Shown here in pieces: positions 53,229-62,633 of a stretch of DNA of 64,000 bases (the stretch's first letter is position 1; each line of letters starts with the position of its first letter). The DNA is taken from positions 124,665,412 to 124,729,411 of the forward strand of contig CM060967.1 in the NCBI GenBank assembly GCA_030765045.1, given 5' to 3'. A model generated the notes under the pieces. The model was not told the origin of the DNA, made no database searches, and saw only the letters and a program-made list of their open reading frames with translations. This stretch comes from Tenodera sinensis. Lineage: Eukaryota; Arthropoda; Insecta; Mantodea; Mantidae. Made by a program: the position numbers and the translations under genes.

Positions 53229-55217
53229 ATGGAAGACAGTGATAGCGATTTTATAGGTTTTGACAGTCCGGAAATTGAGAAAAGTGCAAGTAGGATGGAA
53301 GAATTTAATCAGAATGTAATTGGTAGCAGAATATGCCAAGAATTAGAAGATCAGAACGTTAGAGAAACACCTAGAGGTAGTTCAGAAATGTTTAGTAGTA
53401 ATTCAGAAAGGCCAGCATTTATGTCAGAAATAGAGAATATGTTTCAAACGATAATGAAAAAGATGAATACAGAGTTAAGTAAAAAGATAGATGAAAATAG
53501 TAAAGAATTAAGAACAGAGTTAAGTCAAAAGATAGATGAAAATAGTAAAGAGTTAGGACAGAAAGTAGAGAAGGGACAACAGGAATTGGGAATGCAATTG
53601 GAAAATCAGAAGAGGGCTTTCGAAACCTTTAGGGAAGAAGTTAGGGAGGAAATTAATAAAGTTAGTAGTGAAGTAAAAGAAAATAGAGAACAGGTTAAGG
53701 GAGAATTAGAGACAATAAGGCAAGAAGTAAAGAATTCTGAAAAGAAATTAGGTCAACAAGTTAGTGAAAAATTAGAGAAAGAAAGGGAAAGAGTAACATA
53801 TAAATTAGACAAACAAAGGGAAGAGGTAGTACAAAGGTTAGATAAAGACAGGGAAGAAATTAGAGAAGAGCTACAGGGGTGTAAAGTTAGAATGGAAAGA
53901 TCTAATGTAGAAAGTGAAAGGCAGGCTAGAAATTTGGAGGATGTTACAGACAAAATAAAAGGGGTAGTAACAGAAATTACTCAGGTAAAAGAGGCCTTAG
54001 AAAATTTGAAATTAAATGAAAATGCATGTAATCACAACAATCTTAGTGATGAAGTTGCAAGAAACGAGGCAATACCAGGTGTATCAGCTGACATTTCGAT
54101 GCAAAATAGAGGTAACAGTAATTCTCATTCTGATCTCAGAAATAGTGCAGGGACAGGTGACAATTCAAATTTACATTGGCCTAACCATGTCTTAAATGAA
54201 ATGACACCTCCAGTTTTTGAAAATGAAGATTCAGATGATCCTAAAGCCTTTTTAGAAGGGTTACAAGAGTACTTCACGGTGAAACGTATACCAGAGGAGT
54301 ACAAGATGGTGATAGTAAGAAAATGCCTAAAGGGTAATGCTGCTAATTGGCTAGGCCTTTCTATGGGTAACAATAATGACTACAGGACCTTTAGGAACAT
54401 CTTTTTAACCAGATATTGGGGAGCTAGTAGGCAGGCTAATATTAGAGTTGAATTAAGCAATGGAAAATTTAATCCTAGATTGGAGGAATCAATGGTCAAC
54501 TATTTTATGAGAATAGCGAGAAAATCGAAGATGTTGGATCCTCCCTTAGACGAAAAAGATCTAATAAATATAGTTACTCCACATTTTCCGGAAACACTTC
54601 AACATTACCTAATCATAGCCCGACCCGATAGCATTGCAGCTATGATAGAATTATTATCAGCCTTAGAAGTCAATAAGCCAAAACACGCATTTGGAAATAA
54701 ATATGAAGAAAAAGAAACTGTAAATTCTTTCGGGCAAGGGGCACAGTATTATCAGAATAGAAGTGAGATTAGGGAAAGATATAAAGGACCAGTACCAAGG
54801 ATGGAATCATTCCGGTGGGAAAATCAAGGTAGATATAACCAGGAAGGGCGTCACCAAAATAGAAATGGTAATCAAAGGGGAAGAAATATAAGGGTGAATT
54901 ATATGAATACAAATAGATTTGATCGAGGTAGACGGGGACGTTATTTTGGACATAGTAGAAATTCAAATGATGGGTATTGGACAAACGGAGATAATGAGTT
55001 TAGACCGAGGTCACCAAGACAGGAAGAAAGGTATTCTAATGGACGAAATTCCCCCGAAAATGCGGAAATGGTTGAGGCCATTAACACGGTCAAAAACATG
55101 GTAGGAAGTAACCCCGATTTAATGCAGGAAAACAGAAGTAACAATTTGGGAAATAGTACAGGAGCAATACATAAAAATCAGGGAAACGCCAGACCCGGTC
55201 AAACGCGCCTTCAGTGA
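53229..55217 (+). CDS. gag: Gag polyprotein of the gypsy element (662 codons from the ATG)
   Basis: The ATG at 53229 (TTAGAAATGG context) is preferred; the frame is open upstream only with non-ATG codons. Residues ~45-285 are a long charged coiled coil rich in Glu, Lys and Arg with repeated SQKIDENSKEL and KEREEV-like heptads. Residues ~327-480 form the retrotransposon Gag core (DPKAFLEGLQEYFTVKRIPE, NYFMRIARKSKMLDPP). The C-terminus is Arg/Gly/Asn-rich (GRHQNRNGNQRGRN, DRGRRGRYFGHS) in place of Cys-His zinc knuckles. Gag forms the particle and binds RNA. The frame is fully open, and its end overlaps pol in the -1 frame. A closely related Gag occurs at the right edge of the window. Confidence 0.9.
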   Translation: MEDSDSDFIGFDSPEIEKSASRMEEFNQNVIGSRICQELEDQNVRETPRGSSEMFSSNSERPAFMSEIENMFQTIMKKMNTELSKKIDENSKELRTELSQKIDENSKELGQKVEKGQQELGMQLENQKRAFETFREEVREEINKVSSEVKENREQVKGELETIRQEVKNSEKKLGQQVSEKLEKERERVTYKLDKQREEVVQRLDKDREEIREELQGCKVRMERSNVESERQARNLEDVTDKIKGVVTEITQVKEALENLKLNENACNHNNLSDEVARNEAIPGVSADISMQNRGNSNSHSDLRNSAGTGDNSNLHWPNHVLNEMTPPVFENEDSDDPKAFLEGLQEYFTVKRIPEEYKMVIVRKCLKGNAANWLGLSMGNNNDYRTFRNIFLTRYWGASRQANIRVELSNGKFNPRLEESMVNYFMRIARKSKMLDPPLDEKDLINIVTPHFPETLQHYLIIARPDSIAAMIELLSALEVNKPKHAFGNKYEEKETVNSFGQGAQYYQNRSEIRERYKGPVPRMESFRWENQGRYNQEGRHQNRNGNQRGRNIRVNYMNTNRFDRGRRGRYFGHSRNSNDGYWTNGDNEFRPRSPRQEERYSNGRNSPENAEMVEAINTVKNMVGSNPDLMQENRSNNLGNSTGAIHKNQGNARPGQTRLQ

Positions 55218-56272
55218 GAACTGGGTATCCTAGTAATGATTGTGATAAGTACTCGGAAATAAATAGTCCTGGAAGGCAAATGATGATACAAAAGAAAAGA
55301 GAATGTAAAAATAGAATCGACGAAAACGAAAAAGTAGGAGATCCACCTAAAATCAAAATTGGAGTAAATGGAAAACAATACAATGCAATTATAGATACGG
55401 GATCAAATAGCACAGTATGCTCACAAAATTTTTATGATAATTTACAAAGTAGTGGTTTTAAAGTAATGTCTTTACCAGTTAATGGGATATATTGCTCGCT
55501 AGCTGTGGGAAAACGAAAAGAGAGAGTAAAATTTCAAGCAATGATAAATATTGAAATAAATGGGAGAATACTAGGAATTTTATTTCTGATTGTAGGAAGA
55601 CTTGTGACAGATATTATAATAGGTTGTGATTGTCTTTATGCCTGGGAAGCTGTGGTGAATTTTAAAAACATGATTCTAGAAATGAAAGTTGAAGATGAGA
55701 CCATTATAGTGCCTTTTGTGGAAGATAGTAGTTCAGAAACTATTGTAAGAGAAAAAGAGGAAGAAGAAATCCAAGGGGATACATTCTTTGTAGAATATGT
55801 TAAAGTAGGAGCTATGGAATTAACTGAAGTAAATGTCAAAGAGTACAGTGTCGATAATAAAGAAAATGTAGAATGGGATAAAAATGATTTCATAGACAAT
55901 TTGAGGGTTTCTGATGCAACTAGGTACTATGATAGGGAGAGTAGTGAAGACTTAGAAGAATTGTTGAGGGAAAAAGTAACTCAGGCTGATCAACTAAATG
56001 AACAACAGAGGGATAAACTGTTAGAAATATTAATCCAAAATAAAGAAGTATTCTCTGAGAAACCTGGTAAATGTAATATTTATACTCATTCGTTTGAGAT
56101 GATACCCATCAAACCTTTTACACATAAAGCGAGAGCTATCCCTAGTACAATAAGAGAAGAGGTAGATGCAGTTATAAAGTCAATGTTAGAAGATGAGGTT
56201 ATTGAGATTTCGAATTCAGAGTTTGTGAATCCCCTATGTATTGTAAATAAGGCCAATGGAAGATTAGGGTGA
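55175..56272 (+). CDS. pol: Pol fragment: aspartic protease and RT N-terminus
   Basis: Expressed only by frameshift from gag. The protease active site is IIDTGSNSTVCS with the flap partner region DIIIGCDCLYAW, typical of retropepsins. A ~130-residue acidic linker follows. The beginning of reverse transcriptase comes next: HSFEMIPIKPFTHKARAIPS, then REEVDAVIKSMLEDEVIEIS and NPLCIVNKANG. A stop (56270-56272) falls one codon before the conserved VTLDARKLN block, which continues in another frame, so there is a small frameshift here in addition to the large deletion. Confidence 0.85.
   Translation, partial: KSGKRQTRSNAPSVRTGYPSNDCDKYSEINSPGRQMMIQKKRECKNRIDENEKVGDPPKIKIGVNGKQYNAIIDTGSNSTVCSQNFYDNLQSSGFKVMSLPVNGIYCSLAVGKRKERVKFQAMINIEINGRILGILFLIVGRLVTDIIIGCDCLYAWEAVVNFKNMILEMKVEDETIIVPFVEDSSSETIVREKEEEEIQGDTFFVEYVKVGAMELTEVNVKEYSVDNKENVEWDKNDFIDNLRVSDATRYYDRESSEDLEELLREKVTQADQLNEQQRDKLLEILIQNKEVFSEKPGKCNIYTHSFEMIPIKPFTHKARAIPSTIREEVDAVIKSMLEDEVIEISNSEFVNPLCIVNKANGRLG
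55181..55187 (+). promoter_or_regulatory. -1 ribosomal frameshift heptamer G GGA AAC
   Basis: In the gag frame the codons are cag-gga-aac, giving the classical X XXY YYZ arrangement. After slipping back one base the reading continues as ggg-aaa-cgc in the pol frame. That frame is open from 55175 and leads straight into the protease. It lies 30 bases before the gag stop (55215-55217). No structure downstream was modelled. Confidence 0.8.
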
Positions 56273-56871
56273 CATTAGATGCGAGAAAACTAAATTATTG
56301 TTCCTCATACTTTCCATCAGGGAATCCAACAGAACGTGTCCTCCGAGATATAGGAATTTATTTACGTGTACTTACACATCATAATCACAAGGATTGGGTG
56401 AAATATTGTCCATTGATAGAAAAGATTATCAATCACACCATTAATGTAACTACTGGGTTTGCACCAATAAAATTAATGTTAGGAATTGAACCAGAACCAA
56501 TATTGATCGGTGAACCAAAAACACTGAAAATTAATGACATTCAGTTAAGTGAAGAAGAAAGAGCGAAAATTGCTTTTGAACGAATCAAGAAAAAGGCAGA
56601 GAAGCGAAAATTAAAGAAAAAGAGTAGAAAACATAAATGGGAACCTAAGATAGGCGATTGGGTACTAGTTAAAGACCATAAGTTATCAAGTGCCTTGAGA
56701 GGTAGGAACAAAAGGATGGAATTGTTATATAAAGGTCCTGCAGAAATTATATCAAAATTTGGTTATCATACCTATGAATTAAAAGATGTTAAAAATGAAA
56801 AATGTCTAGGAAGATGGCATAAACAACTCCTTCGACCATACAAGAAACCGTGTGGTGCCTTGGAACCTTGA
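56269..56871 (+). pseudogene. Pol remnant: RT block 'VTLDARKLN' fused to integrase C-terminal half
   Basis: The frame opens with VTLDARKLN, the fingers of RT, and then passes at once into NPTERVLRDIGIYLRVLTH, KIINHTINVTTGFAPIKLML and a basic C-terminal domain (KIGDWVLVKDHKLSSALRG, MELLYKGPAEIISKFG). Those later parts are the end of a gypsy integrase. The RT catalytic palm, the RNase H domain and the integrase zinc finger and first catalytic residues are missing between about 56299 and 56305. The junction keeps the frame open. Confidence 0.88.
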
Positions 56872-57632
56872 TTTAATGTAAAAGAAAAATTGGAAGTGTC
56901 ATTTGTCTATTGGCGCCCAATCAGCTTTGAGATAAAATGTAAATGTTAGCTTACTTGAAAATCATATATTGGTCAGGTACTTACATATTCATGAAAAATG
57001 CAGAATGTGAATTGCTATCTACTACAAAGAGCTTAAAAATATATTGTATAGAGCTCACAATAACAGCTTCAGAAAGATTGTTAAAATGTTCATCTCCGCA
57101 TAGAGAGAAAACAGAATATTTACTTTGTAAACATTTGTTAAAATATTTAGATGTATAGATAGTTATCACAGAAAGACAAAGAAAGAACTTGTCTGAAGAG
57201 TGTAATGGATTTATATAAATATATGTACATTTTAGTGCTTAAAGGATATAGTACAGATATGTGTTACAATAACCAAAAGTGAAAAATCACAGTGCAAGTG
57301 ATAGTGAGAGCGAAGTGAGCAAACATGAACTAAAAGAAGGAAGTATAAAGAAAGACTCTTGAAATTTAACCTTTATATAAAAGCTTCACAGAAGAAACCA
57401 TAACATATTGTAATTAGTATTTAAGGATTAATGTTTAGTCAAGTGTACAATTGTTTGTCATGTTAAAAAGATTAATGAGAAAATGTGTTAATAACCAATT
57501 TCAAAAACAGTGTAATTGAAAATTGTATATAATGGGAGTGTTGCCGATTATTCAAAATACAGGAGTAATTTTTAATTTTTTTTTTCGGGCAAGACATTTA
57601 CATTATTTTATTATGAAATAATAAAATAATAT
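56872..57632 (+). other. 3' non-coding region of the gypsy element
   Basis: A-rich on plus, with no env-like frame longer than ~70 codons and no membrane or signal features. Confidence 0.6.
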
Positions 57633-57645
57633 AAATGGGGGCATT
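57633..57645 (+). promoter_or_regulatory. Polypurine tract
   Basis: AAATGGGGGCATT abuts the 3' LTR, the expected position for plus-strand priming; the run of five G is the purine core. Confidence 0.65.
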
Positions 57646-58427
57646 TGATACCGAAATTTAGATTTCCAATCGAATGGGCTTTTGAAAAAGACACGTTTTA
57701 ATTTAATTGCCGGATGTGAGATTTGCGATAAGTGTTAAGTAATAACATAAATAGATAATAGAGCAGAAAGTGTTGTAAGGTGAGCAAGATATGAGTAAAT
57801 AATAGTCGTTAAAGTTGTAGGATAAACACATTATTGGTTTGAAATTAGCGAATCATGACGTCATACCACATAGTTTAAATACACGTTCGAAAGTCAAGTC
57901 GACCAACCTTAAAAGTCGCGCGATATATTTAATAAAATATAAAGTAAACATCGTTTAATCCTAAAAAGGTAATTATATATTCGAAATTCATAAAAGAACA
58001 TGTTATAATAGAAAGGGACATTTCTAAATTGCGGGAAAAGGAAATAGCATTTTGGATACGAGGCTTTCTTGGATGACGTCATGACATTCAAATGGAAGAA
58101 CGGTCTTCTTAGCGTGGGTAAGAGAGAAAGCGTCAGGTCACTACTCAACCAGAGACCAGTACGGGAGGTCGTGCTGCGCGGATGTGAGTGCGATTCCTCT
58201 ACAGATACAAATATTTTCGGCATAGCTCCCGAAAATATTTAAGAGGCAATAAAGAACATATAAAAAGTTTCCTTGGGTTGTCCATTACACTTACGCAAAC
58301 CCGAGATAAAGAGATCTCTTGCAGAACTAGCCGGAGCGAGCTACATCAAAGGGCAACGCCACGTCACCAACGACTTCAGCTTCAAATGACGATCCAATAA
58401 CTAGGACACAACGATTATTCAGCTTCA
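57646..58427 (+). repeat. 3' LTR
   Basis: 782 bp, same length as the 5' LTR and collinear throughout. Confidence 0.92.
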
Positions 58428-58485
58428 CTTCATTCATACTTCCTAACGCTGTAATAGATAGGAAATTAATCTGGTTAAAGAAAAA

Positions 58486-58560
58486 TTTCCAACTCTGATT
58501 GAGAATCAAACCTGGGACCTCTGGGTGAGAAGCCAGAATGCTGACCATTTGATTGTAAGG
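58486..58560 (-). repeat. tRNA-like sequence, probable SINE head
   Basis: On minus, ATGGTCAGCATTCTGGCTTC and GGTCCCAGGTTTGATTCTCA carry box A/B-like motifs. Single copy, no tail identified. Confidence 0.4.
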
Positions 58561-58588
58561 GCATTCTTATATAATTGAAGACCTCCCT

Positions 58589-60085
58589 CAAAGAAGGTTG
58601 TATGTCACATGTTTATCATTTTACAGGAAGTTAGAAAAAGTGTCAGTTCTTTGAGCTTTATTCATATTCACATTTTTATCATGGCTAATTATGTGTTACA
58701 GTATCTATTATCATACAGTGATATCTATCCCTCATATTTTACTCTGTTTAGTTGTTTGTCATCACTTTTATATCACTTTCCCTGTAATAACGTTGTATAT
58801 CCTGAAAAAAATCACTGTGGAATAACGTTGTATATCACTAAAATAATATCGCAAAACAAAACTCTTAATGTAGTTATTCAACAGTTACTTTACTAACTTG
58901 CTGTAATACTACAATTTGTATGGTTAATAATTCCGTAAACATAGTACAAAGCAAGTTATATGCTAATATATAGTTTTTTTAAGGAAAACCATTGTAAACA
59001 AAGAGATTTAACAGGTACAGACAGAACAGTATGACAAAAATTCACTCAGAAGGCAAGTTCACATAGAATGCCCTATATTGTTCATCAAGATATTTACACA
59101 TATACAATAAATCCTTTTTTTTTTCTCTGCTGATAGAGAAGTGCATTGTACAGCAAAGGAAACTGAACTGCTTGTATTGGGATGGTAAGGTGTGGGAGAT
59201 TTCCTCTTCTTTTCTTAGCAACACCAAGATTCAATAGTGTTGTGAGTTTGTCTTACATACAATGCATTAGGATCACCTGCGTGAATCTTCAACCATCAAA
59301 GTATAGTGATTTTCAAGTGTCACAACTCAAGAGTATTAATAGCAACAAGGTCATTCTGGCTCATTTCTTTTATAATAATAAGCGAACTTAAGCTTCATCT
59401 ATCACATACTTCCATTCAGTTGGGTCCATAACACCCATAACTCTCCTTTTCTTTTCAATCAAGAACAGCCATCTTTAAAGCAGCCCTGGGGTTACAGATT
59501 CTGTCCTGAAATTAAAATATTACATACATAACACCACTGCCGGTAGAACAACAAAATAAATTTAAAATCTTAACATAAAAATTTTAACTGATTTGAATGT
59601 ACAAATTTTAAGTTTTGGGGGTCAATGTACAATATTCTCTGTCCTATCTTTCCTGTCTAGTTTAATATACACACATATTCACCTTCCTTGGTCAAATTTG
59701 TTTCTTCCTGCTTTTTTATGTTATATTGATATACAACGTTCTTTCACTTACCATTTCTGATGCAGTTTTCCCAGGTACATCTTTACCTGCCATGGATATG
59801 TATCATTTCCCACTATTCTTCTTAATTTTCTTCACATTCTGCTTCCAATTAGAAGGATTTAATTGTTTTCTTCTAGGTTTGTTGAAGGTTTTAATAGTTT
59901 TTGGCGTTAAAACTATTTTGATATACAAGGTTATTTCAGGATGGCCAGTATTACAACTGCAAATAACCCACTTGAAATCACAGATTTCCCATCCTCTTGC
60001 CACAGAAATAATTCCTGGTTTTATGTACAACCTTCTACCACCAATAACTCAACATTGTCAAAAATGTGATATACAACCTTCTTTG
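58589..60085. mobile_element. 1.5-kb non-coding DNA element with terminal and subterminal repeats
   Basis: CAAAGAAGGTTGTATGTCAC (58589-58608) and the complement of the right end, CAAAGAAGGTTGTATATCAC, are inverted repeats differing at one base. The core (A)CGTTGTATATC recurs in the same sense near the left end (58790-58801, 58824-58838). It recurs inverted near the right end (59728-59742, 59919-59932). No transposase frame lies between; 59726-60103 is open for 125 codons but has no family features. The superfamily is unknown and no target duplication is clear. Confidence 0.6.
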
Positions 60086-62406
60086 ATTGTAGGTAGCTTA
60101 TGAAGTAATTCTTGAGGGAGGGAAAATAAAAACCCTTAAGTGAATAAATTGTTTGCTTAGTCTTACTGTTCAATCATTACACTTAGCAAAAGGAACTCAT
60201 CTCTTCCACAGGTGAAGAAGCTGCTACTGTTGATGTGGAAGAAGTACCATGCTGCATTACAACAATGGCTCCTTTCCAATGTTTAACCAATCCAGAAAAT
60301 GGGATAGTTAGAGGAGAAGGTTGGCTAATGAAATGTTTTCTTGAGCATTTTAATGACTTTGAGATCGGTGATACCTTGAGGAAGGTAGGCAATTACAGGG
60401 CTCAGAGATACAAGGTTATAATTATTTGTTATTCTCTTAAGGCAATGTATCTATGAAATTTGGTGAAAATGACCGAAAATTTTTATTGTTACTTTTTGCA
60501 CTTTTTATTATGCTTATACTTTGTACTTTAACGGCACACTTTAGTTTTCTCAAAATTAGCCATTTTTAAGGCTCCAGGAGGGCTTTTAAATGTTCTATTG
60601 TGGGTGAGCATTCCTCGCTAAACTTTGCCGCTGGTGCTGTTTTTATAATTATAAAAGGTGATGGTGATGAGCTTTTGACTCTTTCGTTATCTCGGGTTGT
60701 GGTACTGGATGGAATGAACATACACTCGGGGTTAACTTTAGTGAAATATTTTATTCACACCTTCTTGTTCACAGTATTTAAATCGTATTACAGTAGTAAG
60801 TCTTTTATTTCAGTGGATTGACTTCCCTAGCATCACCGAGATTTAATGTCTGAAAATTTAGCGATATTTCGCTAAATGTGTTTTCTATCACTTTACACTT
60901 CGTCTATTTCACATCGTTTCATTTAATTGCACACTTCATATTAACTAACTTATTAAAGTTAGCTAATGTTTCACTTATTTTACACAAATTAACGGTCTTT
61001 AAACACTTAGTAAATTTGCTTTCACTATTTTATGACCCACACACATAAAAATGCGTCCATTTACACCAAAGACCCGGATGCTATTAACTAGACAATTGGC
61101 GCCGCATCACACTTCTATTTGTGTACCTCCGCATATGTGTCCATCAAATAGTTCCCGCATTGCTAGGGAAGCGATCCTGAGCCATTCTCCCTTCGCTTTT
61201 AATATTGAACACATATAATTCTTTTATTTATACATATATATTAAAATTAAATATGGAAATATTTATGACGTCTTTAAACAAACTTAATTGTTCGTAACAA
61301 TGAACAATAGTAACATGTTTTCATCATTTAACCAACTCATACCAACATCAAAAACAAATTACACTCTTAACAAATATTCACATAAACGATTTTCTTTTGA
61401 GGTCTTACAATATCCTGTCTCACATGCCCCTTATTTTGTTTTTCAAGTTGTCACCTACATTTAAAATCTTGAAACACAATACAATACTTCTCCCTATTCC
61501 TCTAATACTTAATACTTTGTACAATACCCTTTTTTCTTTACAGTCTTGTTTACCGTATGTTTTTGTCTTTGGTTTTGGCATGGCACAGCATGTCTTTATA
61601 AATTTTACATATTCAGTTACCACACAATACAACACCAAGAATATTCCTAAGTTTTTACATTTGACATTGACACAAATATTATTTAATTGTATTATGGTTT
61701 ATTGTGTGCCTTTTGACTTATGTTCCTTGTTATGAGGAGAGAAAAACAGGATACAAATCATGAGCTAATGATTATGATTATATTTATGGCAATTTTATTC
61801 AGTTCTTTGTCCTCTGTCTTGCAAGCTTATTATGTATGGGCAGGTCGTTGAGTCAATCCTTAAACTTTGATGTTACTAATGATGCTATTGTGACATTGGG
61901 TTCTTATTCACTATTTTAGTTCGGCATTTCTTCAAGCTTAACATTGGCTATATCCATCTTACTTCATGGGCATTGCTTTTCTGACTATGGATTTTGTTAC
62001 TTCACTAATTGTCACCTCTTTATCTCTTATCTCTATAAGAGAAAACTTCTACATTTATAATTATTCTGCAACTATATTATTTTTCTTCTTAATTCACCCT
62101 CGACACCCTTGTGTCAAAAATATTTTCTCTTTGTCATCACAATTGATTCCTTTTTATTTTTGTCCCTGACATCCTTATGTCAAAAACACATTTTTTTCGT
62201 TGTTATAATTCACTTCTCTAATGACAATCAGTATTCTCATCTGTCCCTGTTGACAATGCTCTTGGTGGTCATTATAGCCAATGACTATGTTGATTTCCTT
62301 TCTTGTTGTATTTTCCAACCTGTATATATTTTCTATAAGAAACCCATTAAAATTATTATTTTTCATCATCTCTACTGTTCCTGCCTTACATGTTTGTTGG
62401 CAAAGA
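60086..62406. other. Mostly unassigned; probable 3' region of the second gypsy element
   Basis: From ~61190 to 62406 the minus strand follows the second gypsy element's integrase end and should include its 3' non-coding region and LTR, but I could not delimit the LTR. AATTGGCGCCGC on plus at 61090 looks PBS-like but is in the wrong orientation for that element. A frame at 60235-60456 is unrecognised. Confidence 0.35.
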
Positions 62407-62547
62407 CTATTTGGTCCTTTCTTTGTATGGTTTTAATTTGTTTTTATGGTATCTTCCTACCAACTTGCCATTTGTATTCTGTAGCTCATATGTATGATTG
62501 TCCAGCTGTTTTGTTATGACCAGCGGTCCAGTATACAGTAGTTCCAT
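62407..62547 (-). pseudogene. Integrase C-terminal remnant
   Basis: Forty-six codons: MELLYTGPLVITKQLDNHTY, then ELQNTNGKLVGRYHKNKLKP. This matches the end of the first element's integrase (MELLYKGPAEII...YHTYEL...GRWHKQLLRPY). It is the only pol sequence recognised. Confidence 0.8.
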
Positions 62548-62633
62548 TTTCTCTTTGTGCAGCCATCATGGTGTCGATGTCAATTGTCAATCGCTTGGGT
62601 TTTGTGTTGGTCATCCACTCGATTGGGAGGAAC

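Larger units (their letters stand above)
52245..58427 (+). mobile_element. Ty3/gypsy LTR retrotransposon, young but pol-deleted (6183 bp)
   Basis: Two 782-bp LTRs (TG...CA) flank gag, protease, a partial RT and a partial integrase. The 4-bp CTTC target duplication (52241-52244, 58428-58431) fits gypsy. I noticed only two differences between the LTRs (CGATCG/CAATCG near the start; GGCGATCC/GACGATCC near the end), so insertion was recent. The central part of pol is missing and there is no env-like frame, so it would need enzymes supplied in trans. Confidence 0.92.

Noticed and set aside
56872..57632. env gene between integrase and the 3' LTR
   Set aside because: Only short frames exist, with no signal peptide, cleavage site or membrane anchor visible.
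61085..61105. PBS-like AATTGGCGCCGC as part of the second gypsy element
   Set aside because: The orientation is opposite to the gag at 62634-64000 and the match stops after TTGGCGCC; no LTR end could be confirmed beside it.
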